Assembly: GCA_905178155.1 (NCBI GenBank)
Contig: CAJINV010000002.1
Location: 967,809 to 1,031,808, forward strand
DNA: 64,000 bases
From: Amoebophrya sp. A120
Taxonomy: Eukaryota > Sar > Dinophyceae > Syndiniales > Amoebophryaceae
Reading direction: 5' to 3'
Positions within the stretch are counted from its first letter, which is position 1. Each line of letters begins with the position of its first letter. The notes under the pieces were generated by a model. It saw only the letters and a program-made list of their open reading frames with translations. It searched no databases and was not told the origin of the DNA. Positions 35,170-47,600 of this stretch are shown here, piece by piece. A program made the translations under genes and the position numbers.

Positions 35170-35995
35170 TTTTTTTGGGGGATCCGCCCGTTCCCCGGGG
35201 ATCCGCCCGTTGCCCGGGGATCCGCCTTCGCCCAGGGGATCCGCCCGCTCCCCGGGGATCCGCCTTCGCCCAGGGGATCCGCCCGCTTCCCGGGGATCCG
35301 CCTTCCCCCAGGGGATCCGCCCGCTCCCCGGGGATCCGCCTTCCCCCAGGGGATCCGCCCGCTCCCCGGGGATCCGCCTTCCCCCAGGGGATCCGCCTTC
35401 GCCCAGGGGATCCGCCCGCTCCCCGGGGACCCGCCCGTTCCCCGGGGATCCGCCTTCGCCCAGGGGATCCGCCGGCCCGCTACTCGGGGATCCGCCTTCG
35501 CCCAGGAGCCCGCCCATTCCCCGGGGATCCGGGTTCGCGCAGGGGATCCGCCCGCTCCCCGGGGAGTCGCCTTCGCGCAGGGAATCCCTCCGCCCATTCC
35601 CCGGGGATCCGCCCGCTCCCCGGGGATCCGCCTTCCCCCAGGGGATCCGCCCGCTCCCCGAGGATCCGCCTTCGCCCAGGGGATCCGCCCGTTACTCGGG
35701 GATCCGCCCGGCTCCCCGGGGATCCGCCCGTTCCCCGGGGATCCGCCCGCGCCCCGAGGATCCGCCCGCTTCCCGGGGATCCGCCTTCGCCCGGGGGATC
35801 CGCCTTCGCCAAGGGGATCCGCCCGTTACTCGGGGATCCGCCCGTTCCCCGGGGGTCCGCCCGCTTCCCGGGGATCCGCCCGCGCCCCGAGGATCCGCCC
35901 GCTTCCCGGGGATCCGCCTTCGCCCGGGGGATCCACCCTCGCCCCCGGGGGGTCCGCCCTCGCTTCGGGGGGTCCGCCCTTTCCCCGGGGAAATC
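35170..35995. repeat. GGATCC-rich 19-bp minisatellite
   Basis: About forty head-to-tail units alternate between GGGGATCCGCCCGCTCCCC and GGGGATCCGCCTTCGCCCA. Because 19 is not a multiple of three, three units (57 bp) form a 19-residue period and all three forward frames give circular versions of the same peptide (GDPPAPRGSAFAQGIRPLP). That is why long frames are open on both strands. The array begins about 400 bp upstream of the zeta-kinase gene start. I read it as non-coding satellite. Confidence 0.92.
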
Positions 35996-36039
35996 CTCCC
36001 GGCTGGGGTAGTGCGTACCACGGGAGAACGGGCTCCGGA

Positions 36040-36905
36040 GGAATCCTCTCCGGAATCCCCTCCCGAAATCGACGTTGTGCCGCCGGGGAAAGACCGCGAA
36101 GGACGGCGCCAATCCGGTCAGTGGATTCCGGAGAGGATTTCGGAATCCTCTCCGGAATCCTCTGTGGAATCCTCCTCCGAAATCGAGGTCGTGCCGTCGG
36201 GGAAAGGGCGCCAAAGACGGCTCAACTTGGGCCAGAGGATTCCGGAGAGGATTTGGGAATCCTCTCCGGAATCCTCTGCGGAATCCTCCCCCGAAATCGA
36301 GGCCGTGCCGTCGGGGAAAGGGCGCCAAAGACGGCTCGACTTGGGCCAGAGGATTCCGGCGAGGAAAGGGCGCGAAACACGGCTCAACTTGGGCCAGAGG
36401 ATTCCGGAGAGGATTTTGGAATCCTCTCCGGAATCCTCTGTGGAATCCTCCCCCGAAATCGAGGTCGTGCCGTCGGGAAAAGGGCGCGAAAGACGGCTCA
36501 ACTTGGGCCAGAGGATTCCGGAGAGGATTTTGGAATCACTCTCCGGAATCCTCGGTGGAATCCTCCCCCGAAATCGAGGGAGTGCCGTCGGGGAAAGGGC
36601 GCCAAAGACGGGCCAACTTGGGCCAGGGGATTCCGGAGAGGATTTTGGAATCCTCTCCGGAATCCTCTGTGGAATCCTCCCCCGAAATCGAGGCAGTGCC
36701 GTCGGGGAAACAAAGGGCGCGAAACACGGCTCAACTTGGGCCAGAGGATTCCGGAGAGGATTTTGGAATCCTCTCCGGCATCCTCTGTGGAATCCTCTCC
36801 CGAAATCGAGGGCGTGCCGTCGGGAAAAGGGCGCGAAAGACGGCTCAACTTGGGCCAGAGGATTCCGGAGGGGCTTCCGGAATCCCCTCCGGAATCCTCC
36901 GTGGA
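36040..36905. repeat. Tandem array of about 114-bp units following the minisatellite
   Basis: Seven spacings between CAACTTGGGCCAGAG anchors were counted: mostly 113-118 bp, plus one 49-bp short unit. Each unit contains stacked GGAATCCTCTCC/GGAATCCTCCCC 12-mers and CGTGCCGTCGGGGAAAGGG. The unit length equals six times the neighbouring 19-bp repeat, though the sequences differ. It continues the same open frames, again probably an artefact of repeat structure. Confidence 0.88.
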
Positions 36906-37189
36906 AAATGTGCGCCGGTTTGCCGGGGCCGCCAGGTTGCTCGCAATCCGCAGCAGACTGTGGCGATTTAAGCACACGAGACGCCAACACAGACGCGGCG
37001 CGGTTGTGTACACAAACAGCAGCGGAGTCCATGCGCGCGCCGCCTTTTCGGTTGCATTGCGACACACTTTAGCACGACCTAAGCCGAAGGTTTTCCGGGA
37101 AACCTTAAACGACGTTTCCCGAGCGGAATCCATTGATTTCTGGGTCTCACAGCGTCATATTCTCAAAAAAAAATCGTTGCAGTAGTAGA

Positions 37190-38560
37190 TCAGAGGCGCG
37201 ACGCCAAGGGCTGAATTACATAGTCACAAGCTCATTCGTTCTCTGGTGCTCTCTCGCTACGTTTTTTTTGTTTGATCGGAAAAAAATGAAGTTCTAGCAT
37301 TAAAGTTTGTTCGCGCAACAGGTGGTTGGGAATGTGCTTACTTTCAGCTTGTTTGAAGTTCTTTTTTGTCTATTCGGATCGTGTAGTAGATGCTCAAGTT
37401 ACAACAGATGCACTGCAGCGGGGGACGAGAGGACAAACATAGCGGCACTGGATGTTTTAGTTTTTCCCCCGATGAATAAACACGAAGCAAATTATGCGGC
37501 TTGTTGGAGGTGGTGGCCGTGGCTTTCGTACCATAGCAACACACTAGCTGTGAATATATCACCTTGATATCGCAGCTCTCTCAACAGTGTCCTCTTCGTC
37601 AGGACCTGGTCCTGGTCACCAGGAGCATTGACTTCATTAGAACAGCACCGCGCCATGATAGTATTTAATGCTCAACACTTTTTTGATGTTGAGTCTGGTC
37701 TCGTGTCTGTGCCACTCACGTAAGTTTATGTTTAGGTAGGGACTGCACGACACAAGTTGCTTTCCTTGATATGGTCGTATGTAAAGCATTCGTCGCCAAG
37801 GAAACCTCAAATTTCCGTCTTTCTAGCGACAGTATGTCGCCATCGTTTTCTTTTTCAGTAAAACCATATTAAGTGCTGACTGATGTCTATCGGCGTGGGT
37901 CCCATGAGATCCTGCCTCCATATGGGTCTCCCTGTGCATGTGCTAGTCGTCGTTAATATCCCAACCACGTGGCTTTTTTTTTTATAGTTTATTTAGGTTT
38001 TTTATTTTTTTACAGACAACGTAAAATAGTAATAGACGACTTTTCGCCAAGAACCTCCTGTAGCTGCACACAAATCATACACAGTGTTAATGGTAAGTCG
38101 AAACATGTTCAGGATTTTTTGTATGTATCCACAGTTGTACTTGTATAGCATGTAGGGAAGCACTGCCTGGCGCTGCAGCACCAGATATACTTTGGCACGT
38201 CCGCAGCAGCCTGGAAGTATTCTCCTCCATTTTATCTGATAGTGCGTTCATTTTTCTCTTTACGCTCTTGTTCTTCTTATTCTATGCAGTGGCGCACAGA
38301 GGAATATTTCATTTTCAGATTTTCATGTGGCGCAAGGAAATACTAAAATGAGGAAAAAAAAGCAATCTTAAAATATAAATAGTAGCTTCAGCGCATGCCT
38401 ATCGCCCCGTCCCCCCGTAGTTGCAGCTCCTTCCCTCCATACTAGTACTATCCCCGGTTGTAAAGCCAAAAGCGACTTTCCGTCAATTCATGCACCGCGG
38501 CAGCCCTCTACTTCCTCTCCAGTATTTCTATTGCATAGGTAAATCGGCTTATCGGCATGT
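37190..38560. other. Intergenic, AT-rich, no gene recognised
   Basis: About 1.4 kb between the satellite and the 3' end of the next gene. Only short isolated frames and homopolymer runs (for example around 37977-38010) are present. No introner ends occur here. Confidence 0.5.
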
Positions 38561-41500
38561 TTAGAAACTCCTCGCGCAATAGAGTCGCTCCCGGTCCAAA
38601 ACGGCTTGCGTGTTTTCCTCATTCAAGTTGCCACCAAGCCCGTACTATGCATTGCAAATATGTCTGGGTCTGGAAGGTTGCAACTTGTCATGCTAATTCT
38701 GGATAGTGCAAAAATCTGCGTTGCATGAATACCAAAAGCTACAGCGCACTTTTCACCAAGCTGAGAGGGAGTTTCTCATGCAGACGAGGCATGATAGAGG
38801 TCGGACAGAATTTGTCATGCTGGGTCATGTATGACAGCCCTCACGTGTCATGGAAAACCTGCATGACAAGTCTTCCAACCTTCCAGACCCAGACATATTT
38901 GCATTTGATACGTACACTGGAGGCTCGGTAAACATGATTTCCGTCCGGATCTGGGGGGTCGATGTTATGAATTGCAAAAGTATCGTACTCATAGTAATCG
39001 CAATTATGCATGATAAATCTTCTCTCCAAGGTAAAACAGCATGACAAATATCATGTGTCATGCTCAGCTAATTTGTATTGCAATACTACGAGTACGATAC
39101 TTTTGCACAGGATAGATGTAGTTGTGGCATCATTTTTACCACCACCACCTGCAGCTTCATGATGTTGTTCAACATCCGTACGGGAAGTAGTACTAGCACC
39201 TTGTTCTGTCATGACCCTCACCACTCGTATCCGTATCCGACTTTTCAAGGATTTGAAAAGCAGGTAAAGCCCCACAAACTGTATGAACTGCAAACGTATC
39301 GTATTCGTGTAAATGCATGACAAATTCCCTCAGCATGAGAAATAAAATTTGTAATGCGGATTTACCTTTAAAAAAAAAATTTGTAATGCATGATTGCAAT
39401 ACGAGTACGATACTTTTGCACAGGATAAACTGCCCGTTTTGGCGATTGAACGTCAACCCGAGATGCATGGTTATCGGCTGGCCCGTATCAACTGCAAAAG
39501 TATCTGGGTCTGGAAGGACGCAAGTTTGTCATGCTTGACTCACATGAGTCTTAAACCTGCAATGCGTGAGCAGGAAAACAAGAGCCTCCTGCCTGTCATG
39601 CAAAAATGTAGTTTGTCATGCGGAAAGCGAAACACAAAGGCGCCCAGAAACTTGCCATGCGTGGCTGCCTATAGCAGTGTCCCCACAATTCATGAATTAG
39701 CATCACAAATTTCCAGACCCAGACATTTTTGCATTTGATAGCCCGACCTCGGCTCACTAAAGGGTTGGCCGTTGGTCATCACGATCTCGTCCAAAGTTTC
39801 TTTTTCTAGTTGCACACCCAGATTTATCTTCACTGGTTGTGGTTGTGCGCCGGTACTGGTGGGGTATTGCTGTCCTCGTGGATGCTGGAGTAGGTTTTGA
39901 TGTTCTGGTGGTAGCTGTAGCGCAAATCCAGCAGGACGACCACTTGTTGTACCAAGACCATCGATCCCGTAGTTCTGGGGTGCTACCACTGCTCCCGTGA
40001 TGGGGTCGAGGAAGACCATCTGCGGCGGATATTGGTATTGCGCTTGCAGTAGTTGTGCAGCTCCTCGCATGACTGCACTATTGTCATGCATCGCTAGCGT
40101 GCGTGTGGCCGCGGCGGCTTTGCCGGGGGTGATCAAGGAAAGCCGCAACTGCCGCGGCCTCGCCGGGTCGTTGGAGGGGGTCATTTGGAAAAAATCCAGG
40201 GCCGCCTGCTCCCGATTCTCGCATTCCTCGGAGAAAAAGACGTCTTTCAACAAGTTCTCAAAGATTTTTTTCCGCACCGCGTAGTCCGTACCGATAATTT
40301 TCTCCTGGTTTATTCTAGTCGCCTTCCTGCGCCGCCGGTCCCCGATTTCGGTTTTGATGTACAGCACGTCTTGGGATTTGTCAAACAAACGCTGCAGAAA
40401 CTTGTTCATTTTCTCCACCGATAATGGGAGCGCGAGCCGCTTCCTGATTTCTCGGTACAAAGCCGTGTCCTTCTCAAACCGGCGCTGCGTTTCGTGGAGC
40501 TTCCACTGGCGCATATCTTGAAAGGCTCGGGAAGACTCGTGTTCGGCTGCCTCCTCGTCGGCGATATCAAAGTCCGTTACGCCATGCAATTTCTCCACCG
40601 CCCAATCAGGGAGGGGGGACCAGTACCCGCGGCCCCCTTTGGCTCTCGAAAGTTGCATCTTTTCGCGGAAGTCTTGCGTGAGGGAGGATAGTGCTTGAGT
40701 AGGACGACCACTTCTTGCACGACCTCCGCTCATTGTACTACTGGGACCCCCTCCACCCGCCTCGCGACGGTCGGCAAATTGATTTTGTCCACCAGGTGGT
40801 GTTCCTGCGGAGGACACAGATTCTGCAACTCCTGGCCGGCGCGGCGCAGCCCACGCAGTGTGGCCCGACGAGGAGGTGGATGACGACGACCAGGGATTAT
40901 CGGAAGGAGATAGACTTCCGTGGAAGTGACCCGCTGCGGTATCAAATGTAAAAATGTCTGGGTCTGGAAACTTGTGATGCTGAATTGCGCATGATTGAAG
41001 CGCTTCCAATGGTAGCCAAGCATGACAAGTTTTTGAGAGGCCTGCTGATGCCTAGCACGCATTACAAATTGCGTTTTTGCATGACACAGAAAGCCTCTGT
41101 TTTGCTGCTCATGCAACACAGATTTTCCAGGAATGCATGACACGCATTACAAGTTCAACTTTTCCAGACCCAGACACTTTTGCAGTTGATATGCGGACGA
41201 ACTTGACGTTTCAGTGATGCTCTGGGATGGTGCGCTTCTTCCTCCAAGCTGGTCCTCGTTTAAAATTCCGTTAGTTCTTTCCGCATGTGGAAGTTGATCT
41301 AAATCTACTTCATTCGGGTAGGATAACAACAGTTGGTTCACCAGGGGCCAAATGCCCTCATCGTGTTCTTTTTTCATCTCCTTCCTCAACTTTTCCGGCC
41401 ATTCCGCGTTTCCGCTCTTCAAAGCTGCGGCAAAATTCGCGTTGTCGACCGGGAAGTTACGGAGAAATTCGTGCACGGTGGCGACAAATTCGGGGGTGTG

Positions 41501-43099
41501 GAAAAATTCCTCTTCTACCCCTGGCGGGGTACTCGAGGACCCCGTGGAGTCAGCCTCAGGAGAGGACTTCTCGGCATTCATCTCGCTAGCCGGTAGGTCT
41601 TGAGGAGGTACTAAATCTTCCTGTAGCTGCACGCGGGCGTGCGGTATGAAAGAGCCGGCGCCGGGTTTGAACTTGAAATAGCTCGGTGGAGGTACGGAAG
41701 ACATATTCATCATCTGCACACCTAGTACACCTGAAGTAGGCGTCGACTGCTCCGCTGTAGTTGTCGTGCTGGCCAGCACCTCAGAAGCTGCAGTGTGGTT
41801 TCCTCGTTCGCCGCGCAGGCGCAGCGCCGGTTGTTCCGGAATCGGAAATGATACAGCGGTGGTACTGGTACGAGAAGAAGACGCCCCCGGGCCAACATCA
41901 GCACCTCCACTCGATAAAACATTAAACGCAGGAGGTGCAGCTTGTCGTAGTCCTCGTGGTCCTGCTTTCTTATCGGAGATGGTGACGGTTTCTTTTCGTG
42001 CACCAGCAGCAGGAGCTCCAAAGAATGATGTGGCATCTGCGCCCCTCCTTGCACTACTACTCGCACTCGCACCAACATCTACTACTTCCAGCTGATCTTG
42101 CTTTGGTGTCGTAGCAGGAGGTGCAGGACTAGAAATGGTATTGTTGAGCCTAGTAGATGTAGAACGACTAGGACTTATGTTGGTGGACGACGACGAGGAC
42201 GACCCACTGGTGGGCGCAGCTTTTGCTTTGTCACTATCCCATCTACTACCTTTGTAGTTGTTCTGTAGACCGGATGAAGATGTTCTTGCTGGTCGTTCTT
42301 CTTTTATTCTGGTGATTCTTCGACGTGCCGCATCCAATTCTTTCTTTATTCCCTCTCTCTTCCAGGGCTTGTTCCTAACAGGCGATGGAGCTGGTGCGCG
42401 AGGCAGCTGCGCACGTTTAGAAGTAGTACTCTTCTTCGCAGTAGACGAAGCACCACCTCCGGCTTGACGTGCAACTGTTTCTAAGCTTGGAAAATCGTCG
42501 GGACTTTGGAGCTGAAAGGTCACGGTACGTCGTCGAGGATCAGGGCCAAGATCATGATGTACTTCATGACCCCCTCCTAGTACAACGTGGGGGCCAGTAT
42601 TGTGTTGAGCAGGAAGATCTTCTTCTATTTTGAAAATTGGAGGCCGCGGATCCACCAGGTCAATATCATCTGTGCGACGAAAATGAAATGAGGTGTCAGG
42701 TGCCGTTGCCGAAGAGTTGTAGACAACTTCCGCTATGTGAGAATAGAACCTGGTGTTGTTCTCCGCTGCGTCATTGTCCACGTTGTGGAACAAATCAATT
42801 TCATGTGCATTTTGAGGTCCCTCTCGCGAAGATCTTGTTCCTGAATGAAGATCATTCGTGGTACTAAAAACTGTGTCATTGTTTCCGGCTGAAACATCGT
42901 CAGCTACAGGAGGATCATCAGCATCACGTCGAGAGGACCTTGTCGTCTTTGCAGCCTCCGCGCACCAGGTCGATGTTGAAAACGACGCGTTGCCGTTGCC
43001 GCCGTGGTTGCCGAAAATCGACGTAGTATTAACTTTCCCCTCGCCGGAGAGGAAAAAGTTGTAGAGGTAAGCCGCCAAAAATGAACGCAGTTTCAACAT
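38561..43099 (-). CDS. 1,148-aa protein of unknown function, six exons joined by introners
   Basis: Exons 43099-41192, 40934-39741, 39480-39428, 39276-39115, 38960-38911 and 38640-38561 sum to 1,149 codons with all five junctions in frame and all five introns bounded by exact pentamer duplications. The start ATG at 43097-43099 opens MLKLRSFLAAYLYNFFLSG, a possible signal peptide or anchor; no upstream in-frame ATG is seen. Residues up to about 600 are disordered (S, T, P rich) with a basic patch (RRRITRIKEERP). The second exon contains a charged helical region (QDMRQWKLHETQRRFEKD through RRRRKATRINQEK). The C-terminal 150 residues are more ordered (KINLGVQLEKETLDEIV, MHLGLTFNRQNGQFVGLYLLF). 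I recognise no domain. Stop TAA at 38561-38563. Confidence 0.7.
38646..38910. mobile_element. Introner element IE-A/B hybrid ends
   Basis: One end is TATGCATTGCAAATATGTCT and the other TATTTGCATTTGATA with the CCAGACCCAGACA core. Exact CGTAC duplication; in-frame excision. Confidence 0.9.
38966..39114. mobile_element. Introner element IE-B
   Basis: The ends are TATGAATTGCAAAAGTATCG and CGATACTTTTGCACAGGATA. Exact GATGT duplication; in-frame excision. Confidence 0.9.
39282..39427. mobile_element. Introner element IE-B
   Basis: The ends are TATGAACTGCAAACGTATCG and CGATACTTTTGCACAGGATA. Exact AACTG duplication; in-frame excision (GQFVGLY). Confidence 0.9.
39486..39740. mobile_element. Introner element IE-A
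   Basis: The ends are TATCAACTGCAAAAGTATCT and ACATTTTTGCATTTGATA. Exact GCCCG duplication; in-frame excision. Confidence 0.9.
40940..41191. mobile_element. Introner element IE-A, near-identical to 33904-34155
   Basis: The ends are TATCAAATGTAAAAATGTCT and CACTTTTGCAGTTGATA. Exact TGCGG duplication; in-frame excision. The body differs from the 33904 copy by only a few bases across about 250 bp, pointing to recent spread. Confidence 0.92.
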
Positions 43100-44683
43100 C
43101 TTGGCTTTTTGTTTTCCTTTTTCAGGTCGTGGCCGTGGGAGAAATAATGTATGAAGTAGGCTTTTACTAATGGCTAAATTTCGATCATGAAATTCAAATT
43201 CAGAGTTAAACACCCACGAAGTGAAAGGGTGCAGCTCCACCTACAACGGCTTTTCAAAAATTTAAATCCAAATAGTCGAACAAAAAATATAAAACATCAA
43301 TGTCGTGGAAAATTCCTATATGCGATTCTTGCGTAGAAGTTCAATGATTATGATATGAAAGAGAAGAAAACGTACTTGATCTCAGTCTCCTGTTTCTTGA
43401 AGGAGACACAGCCTCTCGTAAAAATGTACAGTATTCGTATATTGAGAGGTTCTGGTGGCATGCGCTCTTTCATCAATCAGGGCTATGAGTATGAGTACGT
43501 ACTTTTGACCGTATCATATACTTTCTTGACGTGATGCGATGTATCACGCACAGAGTCGACGTCGAGCGGAGTATGAGCAACAATACTTCTGCTGCCGACA
43601 GGTACTAAAGTTGATGATCCCGTTCGTCATGTTGATCAGTTCTCCCGCTGGAGCGTGCGACTGTAGTACGTTAGAGAGATCCTTCTAGACCACAGTCGCA
43701 TAATGGACCTTGACCTTCTAGCTGCCGCATGACAGCACTATACACTACACAGGACCTTCGTCACCTTCTTCTTGATGATCTGCATCTGATGTTCACGAAC
43801 ACAAAGCGGTGCAAAGCTGAGTCCCGAGAAGAACGCGTGCTAGAAGTTGTGTACTCTTTTGGCTCACGGTTTTTTTTTTCATTTCCTGCGAAAGAACGAA
43901 GGTTGTGTCGTGCACAAAAAAGCTGTGCGAGATTGCGAAGATTTGGCTCTCCTTCTTTTTTACTTCTATCTTCGAGCAAACTTCTGAGTTCGAATTGTCT
44001 AACAAACTATGATGACAAAAACAACTTTATTAAAACAGGTAGTCTATCTTGACAATTTACAAGGAAAAATGTCTTGTCGCTTTGAATGTCGGTGTCGTTG
44101 TATTGAAAATAAGTAGTTACATCGCTTGATTTGTACGAAAAAAAGAATCACTATCGCGATCCCCGCTGTTAAAAGTAGAGCCACCTTTGTTAATAGGCCC
44201 TGCTTTCACAGTAGACTCGTTCGTGTTGCAGCAGCGCTTTCCACAGGGACGGTCATCTTCACGTACACGTAAGTACTGCAAAAATAAAAAAGATACATCG
44301 CACCGGGATTACACTAGCACCTCCAGCATCCGGTGCCAAGCAGAGCAGATAATATCATTTGATTTATAGAGCAGCAAAACAAGACCACTGGGTCGTTCTG
44401 GAAACTCATCGCGACAAATAAGATGAAAGCATCAACAGCTTCTCCGCGTAGTTCCATACGTGCTGGAGTAAGTTCATTTTTTTCGTAGTTGAAAAAGAAA
44501 AAGCAAAAAAATCATATAGATGCTGAGTCGAAGTACAACTTGGACCCAACTCTATAGTTTACGCTAGTTAGTATAGTCGTCGTAGCGGGTACAACGCTCA
44601 CGTGGTTTCAATATTGCTATCATATACACTGTCGGTTCAATATCTCCAAGACAATCCTCCGCGCCGCACCCTCACTTGGTTCT
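43100..44683. other. Intergenic, no gene recognised
   Basis: About 1.6 kb upstream of the 1,148-aa gene and downstream of the TMEM144 gene. Short frames such as 43729-44052 (plus) have no recognisable content or matching splice sites. It should hold the promoter of the 38561-43099 gene. Confidence 0.45.
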
Positions 44684-47600
44684 TTACGAAGAGACCCCGA
44701 TCAGGGAGCCGGCGATACAGACTTGGACGAAGCCCGCGAGCAGAAATTTGTAGTTTCTTTCTCCCTCGATCTCCCCAAAGACCGCCGCACCCCAGATCAA
44801 CGCGACCAGCCCCGCGAAGGAAGGCACTAGGGGATAGGCGATCACGAATCCCAACGTGTCATTCGCGATAAACCAGCAAATCTGGCCGAGACCCCAGATC
44901 ACGCCGGAGAGGAAACCGGGAAGGATGGTGCGGGGAGACACGTAGGCCGGTTGGTTCTTGGAAACGCAGCAATAGATCAACCTGTAATTTGGATGGATTT
45001 GGTATTTGCTATGGTACTAGGCCGATGAGGATCCTCGATGAAGAACATGATGATGCTATTCAGTTTTTGCGGTTTGGCATGAAAAATGTGCATCACAGCT
45101 TGTCCTTGTCACCCTAATTAGCATGGAAAAATTCTAAGTAGACTCAGAAAATCTTATGCTAGTATATGACCTGCTCAAACGTTAACGTTACAATCTCAAA
45201 CGTTACAATAGAATTCGAAAATCTGTGATGCAAGAAGTGCATGATCTAGCCAAGTCTCATACGACTGCGCATGACAAGTTCCGGAGTCCCAAACCGCACT
45301 ACAATCTGCCGAAATTTGTGTTGCAGAAAGTGGAGTGGTCTGCGAGTCTGTCATGCTCATTATGCAAGACAAAATCCAGATTCTATTGTAACGTTTGAGA
45401 TTGTAACGTTTGAGCAGGCCATATAGTAGATTACATTGCGATCGTCGACATGACGAAAATTCCCGTGTAGTGCCAGAAAATGTAGTATCCACAGAAAATG
45501 ATTTACCGTGCACGCACGACGTGCATGCCCGCATGACAAATCCCTTGTCGTATCTTATTCACGCATGACAAGTTCAATTTGTGCTTCTTGCCTTATGATC
45601 AATTAATGCATTTTGGACGTCGTCCTCGTCGTGTACAGTAAATCAATTTGTATTGCGTATGTAGCTGAGGATGTTTTGCGGCGCTCCGGGATAGCGGTCC
45701 ATCACGTAAAAAACCGGGTTGAAGGTGACACCGTAGAGTAGCCCGCTACACAGACAGAGGATGAAACCTTGAAAAAAAATTTTGTCGTACGTGACTACGC
45801 ATGTCAAGCAGGCACCACAATTGCAATGCATGGACCTCGTCCTGCTGGCCAGGATACATCATGATCTGCTCAGAAGTTGTACTGTAAAAAAACCATCTTG
45901 ATGCACCAAACAGATGATAGGAAAAACAAAATTCCTACCGACAAAGCGTTCCTTAGACGCTTCCCACCATTCGTCCATTCGTTTCGACGCCATGGACTTC
46001 CGGTTCCCATTATTCGCCCCAGCACCTTCGCACTCCGACACCACGGCGCCCAGTGCGTGGTCCAAGTTCTTCTTGACTCCGTCGTGATTGTTCACGGCGC
46101 TGCCATATGCATTGCAAATATGTCTGAGTGTGAAAACAGAAACTTGTGATGCTAATCTATGAATTGTGGGACACTGCAATATCATGCAGGCACGCATGAC
46201 AATTCGCTGGGCTCCTTTGTGTTTCGCTTTCCGCATGACAAACTACATTTTTGCATGACAGGCAAGAGCAGGCTCTTCTCCTGCTCACGCATTACAGGTT
46301 CAAGAGTCATCTGAGACAAGCATGACAAACTTGCATTCTTCCTGACCCAGACATCTTTGCAATGCATATACCACTGACATTGTTCCCCGACGGGGGGGCG
46401 GTGCCTAAGAACGAGCCGGCGATATGGAGCCCTCAGGTTTGAAATTCTCTGTGATGCATAAAACGCGACTCAGGAAGTGACTGCATTGCAGAGGACGTAC
46501 TGGGGACTGACTATTGTCCTGCTATGGGTTAAGAATTGGGCTGCTAATTCGCATGACAGATGAGTACCCCTTTGCACTCAACAGCATGACAGACATGCTT
46601 CAATAAGTGCGCGGGAAATTTGTCATGCGCGGACTACAAATGGGGCGTCAACTGGGCTCGCTTTCCTGCATTACAGATTATTTCAACTTTGAGAATTTCA
46701 TCGAGCCTGAGGCTTTCATAAGCGACCGGGCACGCGGACGCGCAAAACGTGTTCGGGTGGAATATGGCATTCTCAAACGTTACATTCTCAACTACATAAA
46801 TTTGTGATGCAGGAATGGCAACAGGAAAAGCCCGGATCTTGCAACTCTTGCATCACAAATTCGGCACAGATTCCCATGCTGTTTAGCCCTTCCAACATTT
46901 GTCATGCGAAGCAGCTTCATTGTGTGCATGTTGATGCTCATTTTGCATGACAAATCATGTAACAGTGGAGAATGTAACGTTTGAGAGCGCCATATGGAAA
47001 TCGCGGGATTTCAACCGCAGAGGGTTGTGATCCAAATCCGTTTCATACGCCTTTTTGTCGTGCGGAGAGTCGCGAATTTCCCTCCGCATGGAGTTCAAAC
47101 GGTGCAAGTCCTCCTGAATGCTGTACTGTGCCGTCTTCCCTACTTTTGCCAAGGATCGACGCGTTGTACAACTTGTGGTGTTGTTCGCATGTTTATCCTG
47201 TGCAAAAGTATCGCACTCGTATTTCAGTATATTCGTTCGTGTGGATCGGCTCTGCTGACCGGGTAACCCATCGCCTCACATACAAAACCCTAAACCCTAA
47301 ACCCAAATTTCAGTATATGCATTACAAATCTTGTTCTTAAGCTAAATCCGCATTACAAATTTTATTTCTCATGCTGAGGAAATTTGTGATGCATTTATAC
47401 GAGTACGATACTTTTGCAATGCATAATGTTGGCCCATCCCCTGATAGCTCGCGTGGTATTGCTTGTGGGATCTGTTATTTATTCCGACTTGTTATCAACT
47501 GCAAAAGCATCGCACTCGTATAACTATAAATGCATCACAAATTTCCTCAGCATGAAAAGTAAAATTTGTAATGCAGATCTACCTCAAGAACAAGATTTGT

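Noticed and set aside
35152-37185. 677-codon plus-strand frame and several long overlapping frames
   Set aside because: They are produced by the 19-bp and 114-bp tandem repeats, which keep every frame open; no non-repeat domain is present.
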